From Hexactinellida sp. DTS-2022 (Eukaryota; Porifera; Hexactinellida), in assembly GCA_028753945.1 (NCBI GenBank), contig JAPNXP010000002.1, forward strand, positions 6,820,001 to 6,884,000: DNA of 64,000 nt, written 5' to 3'. Both the position numbers and the translations under genes were made by a program. Below are positions 47,230 through 58,839 of this stretch, piece by piece. Position 1 is the first letter of the stretch. Every line of letters starts with the position of its first letter. A model generated the notes under the pieces. It saw only the letters and a list, made by a program, of their open reading frames with translations. It had not been told where the DNA came from and made no database searches.

Positions 47230-47475
47230 AGTATTCAGTTAATGCAATTAAATTCAACATGGAAAATATATAACATTGAAAAAAACGAATAGGCGAATTT
47301 AAATAACAAGTTATGCACCATGATCTAGGTAATATACGGTATATTAAGGTTCACGAAAGTATTTTCTTTTGTATCATCACTAACATAGATGAATTTAGGT
47401 ATTCATTAGGATCAAAATTTGTCAACATTATAAAAACATCCTTAGCAAATTTGTTGAATTAAAAGTGCACCATAC
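47230..47475. repeat. Outer inverted repeat, left arm
   Basis: It matches 50915-51150 in reverse, sharing AACGAATAGGCGAATTTAAA, GGTTCACGAAAGTATTTTC and GTTGAATTAAAAGTGCAC. The two arms enclose about 3.4 kb. Confidence 0.7.
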
Positions 47476-48150
47476 ACAGATACAAAGATGTGGAAAGGTA
47501 GCACAACAGAAGGAACATTATTGTGGTACAAATTCATCAATATAACCTGAAATGTTTTATGTATTGGTGAAAATAATAATAAATTCATTTAATGGGATGG
47601 TGTAATCTATATCAAACATTTTTTGGTGGAAAGTTAGTCTCTGCAATCGAATGGTCTTCTCAATCGCAAACCGAGCGATCTTTTTGATTTAATTGTGGGT
47701 TCTATAAGAATACAAAATAATATAATCAATAACAAATATAAATAATAGATCAGCAAGATCAGCTTGTTCACCTGAGATATTATATATGAACGTAGAACCG
47801 AAATATACTTTGCAGTACTCGATGAAATAATTTATCAGTTTCAGGAGAGGCTACTTGGAAAAGTAGGTGAAGTACTTACAGCAATTGGAATATTCAGCAA
47901 AGAGGCTTTGCAATCTACTGACTTAGAAAAACCTTACATCGAATTGTTGGCCAAATCTATGGATCAGGAGAAAATGCGCTAATCCAGGACAATACTCTTG
48001 CAGCAGAGTATAAAGTACAAAATGGTACACAAGAAATAGAGAAGTAACCGAGTTGATTCATTTAGAAGATTTGGCCGCTTGTTACGAGGAAAACAAGCTG
48101 AATTGATATTCCCTAAATTGTCACTCTACTAAAGATTGGATTAACTCTTC
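47476..48150 (+). other. Unmatched segment with a coding-like patch
   Basis: This stretch has no counterpart in the right arm, where GTGCAC runs directly into AATAAGCGCC. After an acceptor-like TTATCAGTTTCAG at about 47844 one frame reads GEVLTAIGIFSKEALQ and PYIELLAKSMDQEK before a TAA. It could be an exon fragment; I do not recognise it. Confidence 0.3.
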
Positions 48151-48154
48151 CAAT

Positions 48155-48393
48155 TACCGTATTTCCCCGAATAAGCGCCGGGGGCTTGAATAAGCGCCGG
48201 GTCAATAAAAGTGACATTGAATGTTAAAATTTATACACATTAGTTGAACACTGTAATGTAATTCCATTGATTTTGGCAACTTCGGAAGGTATACTGTTGA
48301 TGGAAACCATTAGAACCAACCATAGCATTCTATACTCTAAGGCAATGCCGCGGTTGAATGGACTTGGACCATGGATGAACTAGTATAGTCAAC
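48155..48393. repeat. Inner inverted-repeat arm with AATAAGCGCC terminus
   Basis: CCGAATAAGCGCCGG starts a segment matching the reverse of 50750-50905, including AATGCCGCGGTTGAATGGAC and CCATGGATGAACTAGTATAG. The right arm lacks the foldback that follows here, so it shows the empty site. Confidence 0.65.
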
Positions 48394-49317
48394 TTAATAT
48401 ATGCAATGCAATTATTCTCCGAAATAAGTATTCCAGGATGCTTCTACTTATGTAATTGTTTTTTATATAGGTAGTCATGTACAAGACGCACATTTTTGAG
48501 ATAGCACTATGTCGAAATGACGTCACCGTTTTGTCTAATAAGCCAAATATTCCAAAACTTTGAACGCATGAAAAATGTTCAATTTCGCTTTTTCAAACAA
48601 ATCGTTGTGACTAACCCATCTAGGAGTCATTTTACATAAAATATCTCAGAATCAATTATGGAATGTGGCCACATTCCTATGTTGCTATGGAAACGTGATT
48701 TCAGTGCTTGAGGTCATATCTCGAGTAGGAATATAGTTACAGCTTAGTCAATGGATGCAATTGATAGCCCGTCCTTAACTTCCTATTCAATGATAATACA
48801 TTTTGATGCGCTATCTCCAACCAATTTTATGCAAAATGTATATAATAATATGAATGTAATTTATAATAATCACAATTCTCAGAAAATTGGTTGGAGATAG
48901 AGCATCAAAATGTATTATCATTGAATAGGAAGTTATGGACGGGCTATCAATTGGATCCATTGACTAAGCTGTAACTATATTCCTACTTGAGATATGACCT
49001 CAAGCATTGAAACCACGTTTCCATAGCAACATAGGAATGTGGCAACATTCCATGATTGATTCTGAGATATTTTATGTAAAATGACTCCTAGATGGGTTAG
49101 TCACAGCGATTTGTTTGAAAAAGCGAAATTGAACATTTTTCATGCTTTCAAAGTTTTGGAATATTTGGCTTATTAGACAAAACGGTGACGTCATTTCGAC
49201 ATAGTGCTATCTCAAAAATGTGCGTCTTGTACAAGACTACCTTTATAAAAAACAATTACATAAGTAGAAGCATCCTGGAATACTTATTTCGGAGAATAAT
49301 TGCATTGCATATATTAA
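48394..49317. mobile_element. TTAA-flanked palindromic foldback, 924 bp
   Basis: Arms of about 430 bases (48394-48825 and 48875-49317) surround a ~50-base loop. The ends read TTAATATATGCAATGC and GCATTGCATATATTAA. The reverse strand at 50750 reads GTCAACTTAAGGCTAATC, the uninterrupted target, showing TTAA duplication. Both arms contain AATGACGTCACCGTTT. Confidence 0.88.
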
Positions 49318-49387
49318 GGCTAATCAATATCAGAAACCAAAATAAATATTTATGATCCAAAATACACTCATTTTCGAGTTTATTGCA

Positions 49388-50081
49388 TTAAGGCCAGGGA
49401 TCCTCTGGCTCAGGAAAAGTTACATTCGCTCGTTAGTTTATTCCACTAAACCCTTACATGTTACCTATTATTTAAGACAAAGTTTGACTCTCTAGCTAAA
49501 ATACTTTCCAAGTTACAGCAAGGTATGTGAATATGGAACTAAATGACGTGCTATTATTATGTAACACTAATTGAGATTTTACTGTAAACAAAGTTCTAAA
49601 AGAAATTTGGGTAGTTATGAATGCGATGTTAATGCCTATATAGTTAGTACTAACTACTAGCATGGGGGCGATGAACGGCATTTTTTAATCTAGTGTTTAC
49701 TTTCAATATTGTTGCAATGACTATTCGGAATTTTCTAGAATGCAGAAAATTCCGACTAGTCATCGCTTCAGTATTGAAAGTCAACATCATATCAAAAAAT
49801 GCCGTTCATCGCCCCCATGCTCGTAGTTAGTACTAACTATATAGGCATTAACATCGCATTGATAACTACCCAAATTTCTTTTAGAACTTTGTTTACAGTA
49901 AAATCTCAATTAGTGTTACATAATAATAGCACGTCATTTAGTTCCATATTCAAACACCTTGCTGTAACTTGGAAAGTATATGAGCTAGAGATTCAAACTT
50001 TGTCTTGAATATTTGCAAATATACAGGGGTATAATATATAAGAGTAAGTAAGTAAAAATTGCAGAGGAACCCTGGCCTTAA
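49388..50081. mobile_element. TTAA-flanked foldback, 694 bp
   Basis: Ends TTAAGGCCAGGGATCCTCTG and CAGAGGAACCCTGGCCTTAA are inverted. The arms of about 250-300 bases meet around 49740. The mirrored open frames at 49496 (-) and 49799 (+) reflect the symmetry and are not genes. Confidence 0.8.
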
Positions 50082-50227
50082 ACACTACTTCTATATATGT
50101 AGTATATAGATCCAGAAAAATTTTTTACTAAATCGGTCTAGAACTAAATTTTTTAATATTTTTGCTTTTTTTTTAAATATTAACCCCTATTATGACGAAA
50201 TTTTTCAAAAAATGACCAAAAAGGACA

Positions 50228-50590
50228 AAGTGAGTTTGCGCCAACATTCGCCCAGAGGTTTATATTCCAGACATCATGTTAAATCCTCTTCTCTCGTATA
50301 GTTTATCAGTAGATCTGTGATTTGTCGGGTTGTATAAGCTTTTCGATGCATTCTTCACATTTTATGACCTAATCGTGACGAAATACCTTGAAAAGCCAAA
50401 AAAAAGAGGGGGTTTTTGACCGATTACTTTTTTAAACATTAAAAAAAAAATACTTTTAAATTTGATAGAGCTTATACAACCCGACAAATCACAGATCTAC
50501 TCATGAACTATACGATAGAACAACATTCAACTTGATATCTTGTATATACACTTCTGTGGGAATGTTGGCGCAAACCCTCTTTGGTAAGGA
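50228..50590. mobile_element. Foldback element, ~360 bp
   Basis: GAGTTTGCGCCAACATTC at the left pairs with GAATGTTGGCGCAAACCCTC at the right, and AGATCTGTGATTTGTCGGGT pairs with ACCCGACAAATCACAGATCT. The loop is an A/T-rich stretch near 50380-50450. Target duplication not identified. Confidence 0.7.
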
Positions 50591-50744
50591 ATTTAACATT
50601 ACGAAATCTAAAAAATCAAAAATCATAAAAAGTATTTGTAAAATGGAAATTTCAATGGTTGTTTCATTATATACTATGTATAAGTGTTCTACAGTAAAAT
50701 AATGGATAAGCTGAGACCATATTTTTTTGCTGATATTGATTAGC

Positions 50745-51150
50745 CTTAAGTTGACTATACTAGTTCATCCATGGTCCAAGTCCATTCAACCGCGGCATTG
50801 CCTTAGAGTATAGAATGCTATGAACCAACCTAAATATTATATTCTGAATTTTTCACAAAAATTTCAGCACAATTTTGGCCCACGGAAACAATAAGCGCCG
50901 GGGCGCTTATTCGTGCACTTTAATTCAACAAATTTGCTAAGGATGTTTTTATAATGTTGACAAATTTTGATCCTAATGAATACCTAAATTCATCTATGTC
51001 AGTGATGATACAAATGAAAATACTTTCGTGAACCTTAATATACCGTATATTGCCTAGATCATGGTGCATAACTTGTATAATGCTATTTAAATTCGCCTAT
51101 TCGTTTTTTTCAATGTTATATATTTTCCATGTTGAATTTAATTGCATTAA
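50745..51150. repeat. Outer inverted repeat, right arm
   Basis: The reverse complement of 48155-48400 (50750-50905) joins directly to that of 47230-47475 (50915-51150). The joint contains AATAAGCGCCGGGGCGCTTATT, a palindrome. It preserves the pre-insertion order. Confidence 0.7.
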
Positions 51151-51259
51151 TGTATCAATATTCCGAGGATCATGAGCATATATTATTATTATTTAGTCTA
51201 AAAGTATTTCTTTCTGAAATAACAAATTTGTCTATTCTAATTAAGGAATCAAAATTGTT

Positions 51260-51750
51260 GTAAATTCACGCGAGGGCCGAAGCCTCGAGAATAAGTTGTG
51301 AGAACGCGTAGCGCGGTCGGTCAGCTTAAATATACTGCTTAGGGGGCCACTACATACTGTAAATTAGAATCTGCTAAAGGTTACTCTATACACGGTCATT
51401 TGTACATAGTCTAGCGGACAGCTATTATAATTCCTGAATGATTTCCAGTAATATAATTAACGAGGCCTTCGAACGTTACGTAACGCTTTCGAGGGAGGAG
51501 AAGGATTACGAATGTCACAGATCGTACTTTTTATTCCAATATGGCAAAAAAAGTGACGTAAGGAAAGGGATGTATAATTTTCGTTAAATTTCCGTTAAAT
51601 TTCCGTTAAATTTCCGTTACACTCCACAGTATCTAAATACAACCGATATAACATTTCAAATGGTATTTGCCATTAATACAAGCGAGGGCCGCAGGCCCGA
51701 GTGCAAGTTGTAAGAACGCGCGTAGCGCGGACGAGCAGCTTGTAGTACTA
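51260..51750. repeat. Two hairpin-rich units and an 11-bp tandem
   Basis: CGCGAGGGCCGAAGCCTCGAG...AACGCGTAGCGCGG (51270-51325) recurs as GCGAGGGCCGCAGGCCCGAG...GCGCGTAGCGCGG (51683-51735). Between them lies a CGAACGTTACGTAACGCTT palindrome (51475). TTCCGTTAAAT is repeated about four times at 51585-51625. Confidence 0.65.
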
Positions 51751-51827
51751 ATATTATAGCTTTTTTGGAAGGGAAAGGCCGCGAAATTGCCGTTAATTGT
51801 ATCGCGTGGTTCTTAACACGAACGAAC

Positions 51828-51990
51828 AAAAGTCGCGAAGCGACCGAGACCGAAGGGCTCGTATTATCAAATCTCGATTGTTGTGTTGTGTGTCTGTGTT
51901 TGTTTGTTTGTTTGTTTGTTTGTTTGTTTGTTTGTTTGTTTGTTTGTTTGTTTGTTTGTTTGTTTGTTTGTTTGTCCGGATTGTATTAAA
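51828..51990. repeat. Mini-hairpin repeat family, copy 2, with (TTTG)n
   Basis: GTCGC-GAA-GCGAC and GAGACC-GAA-GGGCTC are followed by about 19 TTTG units (51898-51974) and TCCGGATTGTATTAAAG. This is the same order as the 15370 family members, rearranged. The Cys/Leu/Phe/Val frames through the tract are microsatellite translations. Confidence 0.8.
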
Positions 51991-53263
51991 GTAATGGGGA
52001 AATAGAAACCGTATTTATATATGAGCAAGGCTGGATTCGGTTAACCGGTAAACCGGTTAACCGTTGCTAACATCGGTTACCGGTTAGAGATTTATCAACC
52101 CGTTAGCCGATCTGTTGAATAACAGCAGTGTTATTGGGAAATTAATGTACATACAAAGTATTACATTTTTTGAATTTTATCAGAATATGTAGTCCTAAAT
52201 CCATTTCTCATCACCACTTAATAAATTTTATTGGACAACATTGATTTAAATTTACCTAAAGCACGAAATGTATCAGTTAATATACTTATGCGGTTATACT
52301 TTATACACCTGGATCTTATTGTGTAGTACGTATAATTAAATGTTTATAAAGGACTAGCCGAGTACCCGCGCTTCGCCGCGGTATTCAAATTCACGGGATG
52401 TCTTATAATGAGTGTAGTAATCATATTTACATATGTTATTGATAGTATTACTAATAGCCGAAGCGCCGCCCTCCGCCACAAAAAGGTTCTTGGTAGTGCC
52501 TGCAAAATATCATTATGTCCAACGAACTTTTTATATTTGTACGTCTTTAGTCGTATTACCACTTGGGAAGTACAGAAAATATCTGTATATTCGAAGTATC
52601 ATTTGTCAATATCGGGGCTTAGAGTCTTGTAAAAATGAAACTTGAAATTCACGTGCTTCCTGACCTGACAGTACCCAGAATTGTGCAGAGAAAATTAATC
52701 TGTCCTGTATAGTTAGATTATTTGTAAGCTGTGAATTCCAGTTGGTTAGTATGTTGATATGTTTTGCCTCTGTATTATGTCATGGTGTCCTAGTTCTGGC
52801 ATGAATTACGATCTCTGATGAATCAGATATAGAAAGTGAATTTCAGTGGGTTTAGTTAGTATGAGTGGCGTTTCGCCGCGGCAATAATTGGAATATTGTA
52901 AGGAGTAAATAATATTACGTGTGTTTAGATAACATACTGAAGACTTAGTATAGAGCTTCTGGATATACAACATTTCTCGTACATTGGTTGGGGGCTAATA
53001 TACATAGTTTTTTGGAACTTCCTAATCTAGATACTACCACGTAGAACATGTTCATGAGTAAAACATGGAGAGGAGAGGTCCACCCCAATGGCTTTGAATG
53101 TCTGACCCTGCAATTTATTTACCGTCATGGCGAAACATGGTCTTATTGGAAATTGAAGGCGGCGGAACTGAAAGGGCAGCTCTGTATCGGATGGTATGAG
53201 TGGAATCCTTGGCAATAGAATCACCTCGCCTTTGTAACTGACGCAGGAGATAGTTGCCTCAAT

Positions 53264-54268
53264 CAGGGACGTCGATTTGAAAAGAAGATTGGGGGGGCGA
53301 ACATCATGTTGTCTCAAATTAGATGAAAAGCGGAGTTTCGTCCTGAGATGGAATCGGTCATTATGTAGGGTTGCCAGATTTCCAAAAGCCCGAACCCTGA
53401 CAAAATTTAGACTTCATGTTACTTTAACTAAACAGTGGCATATCTCTCTAAAACTGGGGGGGCAAACCTAAATTTTGGGGCACGATTATCTTTCTCGAGA
53501 TAATAAATCGTATTTTATATGAAATTTGTTTGCCAATGGACGAACTTGCTATTAGTGGAACATAACTAACATTAAATGTTCGCTTTTTGTTAAAATACAC
53601 CTTGCTAATGGAAATAATGGAATACATAACCTATAGTGGGTGGGATAATTTGTATTTTTGCATTGTTTGAAGCAATTTAGATAGATTATTTTGTTGTACA
53701 GGCCCGACGGAAACAAAATTAAGTTGGTACGAAAAAAATTTTACAGAGGAAAAAATGGTACGACAATGTCCACGCCTGCGAATAGGTAGCTATAATAATT
53801 CTGAAAAAAGCTATGTTGTCTAATTCGTTGAATTATTCCCGTGAATTATGAATAAATCATTAGTGATTAAATAATTCAAGAAATATTCATCTAGGAAAAA
53901 AGGGGTACGGCAATTGCCGTAAGCTGTAGTAAGCTGCGCCGACGCAGCGCCGTCCCTGTTGTAGCATGCAATTTAACAATACAACCGAGCGAGCGTTGCG
54001 AGCGGACAAAATTCTTAGACGTTCAAGCACTAGAGAACTTACAACAATTAACATCATTGATACAAATAATATGTTTCATAGTTGTATTTTTGGGTTTTGT
54101 CTTAACATATCACGCATTATTGATTAATAATTTTACGACACCAATAATTACTAATTTTAGTGGAAATAAAAATGTAAGGTGCGCCAAATAATGGGGGGGG
54201 CGCGAAATGATATACTTGACTTTGGGGGAGCATTTGCCCCCCTTGCACCCCCAAGATCGACTCCCTTG
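53264..54268. mobile_element. hAT-type element inside the helicase domain
   Basis: Ends CAGGGACGTCGATTTG and, reversed, CAAGGGAGTCGATC are flanked by a perfect 8-bp duplication GCCTCAAT (53256-53263 and 54269-54276). Excision would bring ...NLIEA directly against TISCVSYKGEVILLPRIPL, restoring the helicase frame. GGGGGGGC-rich subterminal tracts are present, and a palindrome TACGGCAATTGCCGTA lies at 53906. Confidence 0.92.
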
Positions 54269-55521
54269 GCCTCAATTAGGTTCTGGTGCAATCGGGTCAC
54301 GACGCAGCGGGTACCGTTTGTTGTCTTGGGCGGCTCCAAGGATCTGAGAACCATGATGGGAGATCCCACCTTTAGTTTAAGGATGTGGCTCGGCATCCCA
54401 GTCAACTCCAGGGAGTTGAGGAACTCAACTGGGTACTGTACAGCCTCATTGTCGTTCATGGCACTGTCCACAGAAGCATATTCCTTTTCCTCTCCAGGAA
54501 ATTCGACATGAGCCAAGTGTTGAGTTTGTTAACGTTAGTGTTTAATGGGGAGACGATCGCCCGCTCAGCAAGCCACTCTGGCTTGGTACTGTTGATCCAG
54601 GTTCGGATAGACTTGAGCCTTGAGTTCCTCCAGGTTGTTCACACTCTTGCACAGCTCTGTTGGGATGGTGATGGTGTCCGGCTTTGCAAACAAAGGAACA
54701 CGTCCGTCACCAATTGAAAGGAGGAGTCTGGAGAAGTCAGCAGCACCTACGTCACCACTCAGATGGGCCCTCATGTTGGTATTGAGTTTCATTATCCTGA
54801 TTTGGCCCCACAGGTGAGATTTTTTCAGGCTGGCATTTACGATATTAACCCTTGTCCCATTCTTGACAACCGGTAGAATCTGCCTAAAGTCACCGCAGAG
54901 AAGGGTTGGGATGCCGCCCATGGGTATCTTGCGACCTGTGATGTCCTGCAGGGTGCGATCGAGAGCCTCAAATGCAGACTTGTGCGTCATGGGTGCCTCG
55001 TCCACGATGATAGCAGCTGCATCACGAATAACTTTAGCCATGGGTGAGTTGCCAGTGATGCGGCAGGTGGATTGATCCATTCTGTGAGTATCCAGGGGTA
55101 CTTTGAAAGTGCTGTGGAGTGTTCTTCCGCCTTGCAGGAGGGTGGCAACAATGCAGCTAGAGGCTGTTGCCAGCACGATCTTGCCCTGGGACCTGATCTT
55201 GTATAGGATGAGGTTGATGAGGTATGTTTTGCCAGTGCCGCCCGGAGCATCGAGAAACATGATGTTCTTGTTGTTATTGGTGGTATCGTTGTTATGCTCA
55301 AGCATTTCGAGGAATGCGTTGTAAACCTGGCGCTGGTCGTTGGTAAGGTTGTCTTGTAGATTTTCAGTCCGGATAGCCAACTCCTCATGGTCGTAGTCCA
55401 CTTCTCTATGATATTGTCTTGCTAGGCGATCTTCGGTTACTTTCTCCGGGACAGGCAGGCCATAGACTGGAAGTGGCTGACCACCCATCATATTTACTTT
55501 GTCTTCCAGTGAACAAAGCGC

Positions 55522-55603
55522 CTAAAAGGTTAAGAAGGTTAAGAATATGTCTTGCAGGATCAATAGATCACTCTAGGTCACTGAGAAAATTATGCTCACG
55601 TAC
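55522..55603 (-). other. RepHel intron 2 (82 bp)
   Basis: On the minus strand CAG|GTACGTGAG opens the intron and CTTCTTAACCTTTTAG closes it before GCGCTTTGTTC. The joined exons read ...NNDIYNQ-ALCSLEDKV once the nonautonomous Helitron 9 nt upstream is ignored. Confidence 0.7.
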
Positions 55604-55612
55604 CTGGTTGTA

Positions 55613-56441
55613 TCTATATTATTAAGAGAGCTTGGTCCGTCCGTCCGTCCGTCTGCCCCTGTAACTCTTTGCTACATTACCCGATCCTGACGAAATAAAT
55701 ATCAATCGAAAGCTATTCCAAGGGAGACCTCGGGAAATATACTGGGTTCCACTAAAAAGTGTTAGTTCCAGAATTACACGGCATTTTGTGTTTACGTACT
55801 AATGTGCATATATAATCCTATTGTTAAAGGTCTAATCCTATTGGTTACTACTAACTGGGATACTAATCCTATTGGTTATGGCAACTGGGATACTAATCCT
55901 ATTGGTTACTGTTAACTGGGATATTAATCCTATTGTGTACTACCAATTTCGGTGCCTAAAATAAATCATTTTGTTAAATTTTACTTAATCATTTACTACA
56001 TCATGCAACGTAATTCAGTCAGACATTTCACCCACACACCGTTGCCGGCCGGATTGTTACAATCCTGAATCCTGCAATGTAATAAGTCCCCAAGGCAAAA
56101 CGAATGCAGATTCCAAAATGCATGGTTGCCCCTCGAGGGGCTTGCATTAACGTGGTCGGATCCCGAGTTGGCGATCCGAGGCAATCCCTTCGTCATAAAC
56201 CAGGGTCGTAACTACGATCGCTGATGGCAGAAGCATGGAGGAAGGGATATGCAGGGAAGAGTGCCATACAGTTTGGTTAGAAAGCTCGGGAATGGCTCTA
56301 TACGACTTATATTGTATATCGGGAAGTATTTAACAGCTAAGCTGCAACCCGTAGCATTGTAAGAGGCTATAATTGGGGGTCGCATCCCAACCGTTTATGT
56401 CGTCTAATTCGTCGTCGCAAGGCGACTGGTCACATGGCTAG
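55613..56441 (+). mobile_element. Non-autonomous Helitron inside the Helitron
   Basis: It begins TCTATATTATTAAGAGAGCT after an A and ends GTCGC-AAG-GCGAC hairpin, TGGTCACATGGCTAG before a T, in the opposite direction to its host. The start is followed by GGTCCGTCCGTCCGTCCGTC. A tandem CTAATCCTATTGGTTACT runs at 55820-55935. No protein is encoded. It splits a RepHel exon 9 nt from the donor site. Confidence 0.8.
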
Positions 56442-58379
56442 TATATCATTATTGTAGTTGGCCTCTTTAATGTTGTTTCTGCGTCTGTGCTGGTGGAGGA
56501 AATCCTCAGACAGCTGGTCTTTGAAGAGGATCCTCAACTCTACAGGATTGCTGGGCATACATGTAGTGAGGATGATGGCCAAGAGGCTCCTTAGGTTGGT
56601 AGGAGACTGGGTAACAGTGGCCTCCTCTATTGCCAGGCTAAGGTGTTGGTAATTTTCCAGGAGTCCTCTGGCCAGGCAGGCTTCCCGATATGTGTGACAG
56701 ATATCGTTGTTGACTGTCTTGAGGTACTGAAAAGAAGTGGGGCCGGATACTTCGTTAAGCAAGAGCCGCAGGTAGTAGCATTCTCCAGCTCTGGGACTAA
56801 CTGTATATATCCTACCGATGGCATGTACCTTCCGTATATCGTCACCTTAATCCTCTCCGTCTACCAATCTTCCTCTCTTACGTCGCTGCCACTGGATACC
56901 CTTGTTCCAAGTGTAGTACTCGGGCAACTCTGGGTACTTCAGGTTCTTGGCAAAGTTGTCCGTGGTGCACAGATCAAAGAAGACTGTCAGGGTAGTTGCT
57001 GGAGGTGCACTCTGTGCTCTCTCCAAGGCGTTAGTTTCGGTGAACATCACCCTCTGACCGTTCTCCAGATGCACTGCCAGGCCAACCACAGGTGGGAAGT
57101 GTTCGTTAGTGGGATGTTCAACTTCAGTTCAAAGATACGCCAGGCTGCCTCACTGCTTCCTACATACCTGGCATTCTGGAACCGGGCGATCTCGTCCACT
57201 GCTTGGGACTGGGTTGTTTGCTGTTGGTTGTCCCCCTGTTCGGTGTCCCCCTGCTCGGTGTTCTGCAGTTGGAATACCGCCTGGTCCGTTCCCTTAGTGA
57301 TATATTTCAGGACATATTTAATACTGTTAATGCTGCTGCAGATCTCCACGTTGATGTGGCAGTTAAACTGGCGCAGTAGGAAGGGATCGTATGGCACTAC
57401 CCACTGGTTGGTGACCTCCTGCTCAACCTATTTTCCATCCTGGCGCATCATTATCTTTCCTGTCCTGCCACCATCTTCTGGCTTGCGGCAGCGATATTTG
57501 GGGTAGCTGTCATTTCCTTGTTCTGTGCATTCGAGGAACTGCTTTGGGAATCCCTTGGTGCACCCCGCGTCCGCGTGCCCCAGCGTCTGACGTAGGCCAT
57601 GGCATCGCTCTGTTTTTCATGCATGTACCTCGGTCCACCTGTGTAAGTTGCTGGGAGTACCACTCTAAGGCCGACTTGACGGGGATCACCATCTCCAGTT
57701 AGTAAGCTGTCTCGCAGGCTCGTGTAGTTGTCCGCTCTTAGGGTCTGCTGCTCACGCCGTAGGAACTGCAAGCGCTCAGTATCAATCTTACAGTAGGCAT
57801 CAACCAAGTACTGCTGGAATAGGCGCGCAACCTGTAGCAGGTAGTTTCCGTCCCTGACCCTCATGTGGAAACTGTAGTACTGCTGTTGTGTAACCTTGCG
57901 TCCGTTCTTCCCCTGCATATATATATGATAGCCATCACTACTATGTGGGAAGAGCAACGGGTATTGTAGCGGAAGGTATCCTGGGTGCAGTTCAGAGATG
58001 CGCTTAAGGTGGCCATCCTTGAGGCGGATGATGATATCTCTGGTCTCTGTCGGTTCATTCTCATGAGGATTGCCACTTCTGCAGCCGTCTGGATATTATA
58101 GCGTCGCTCGTGTTCACCCTGGGGACATCTGTCCTCTCGGATCACGATCTTACGCTCTTCGATGTTGCCCTCCTCGATGATGTCCTTTGCCGTCTTGAGC
58201 TCACGAACGTAGTGGTTGTTGTGATGGAACCATTGGGTAATATTTTTGAGGATTTGTTCGTTTAATCCTTGACCGCCCCTAACAGCAGCCTGTTCAGCAA
58301 AGGAATCCAAGAAGTATACTTGTAGGAACTTGGGTTGGACTTCCTCGGGTGGAAGAATGCTACCAATACGGTGAAACAC

Positions 58380-58438
58380 CTACAAAGTTTATATCATTAT
58401 ATGACCACGATCGTGAGCGTAAATATATTTATATTTAC
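58380..58438 (-). other. RepHel intron 1 (59 bp)
   Basis: On the minus strand the exon ends ...CTTAGTCAG, then GTAAATATAAATATATTTAC opens the intron and AAACTTTGTAG closes it before GTGTTTCACCG (VFHRIGS). One base is missing just before the donor, so the exons join only with a frame correction. Confidence 0.55.
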
Positions 58439-58839
58439 CTGACTAAGATCCGGAAGACGGGATTCCAGCCCAGTACGGAGGCATCCTGGTGACCAAAGCT
58501 GGTCATGGCGAAGCGACCGTTGTATTCGATAATATGTGATAGGAACAACTTGCTCATTTGGCCTTCTCCAGAGAGCAGCTCTTGGAGTAGTGGTGGCGGT
58601 GTAGGGAATGGTTCCAAGCTCACTTTACATCCAGAACAGCAGATGCCTAGAGTCTCTCCCTCGAATTTGTTTGCCTTACAAAAGTTGCAAATTTCTACCA
58701 TTGAATTGATTTGCAGAGCTGGATGGCATAATCGCCAGTACTGGCATGGTAGCTGAAGGCAATATGAATAAGATCTTCGTACTTCTTAGATCTAGACTCT
58801 AGATTCTAGAGGATGCAGTAGTTGCCCTTTGTGTTTGAA

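Noticed and set aside
49496-50008. Mirrored ORFs starting MPFIAPMLVVSTNYIG
   Set aside because: Same reason: they lie in opposite arms of a TTAA foldback.
51765-51994. Cys/Leu/Phe/Val-repeat proteins
   Set aside because: They are translations of a (TTTG)n microsatellite.
54179-57506. Long plus-strand ORFs across the Helitron, including one of 287 codons at 56643
   Set aside because: They are antisense shadows of the RepHel relic. The minus-strand frames carry the recognisable motifs.
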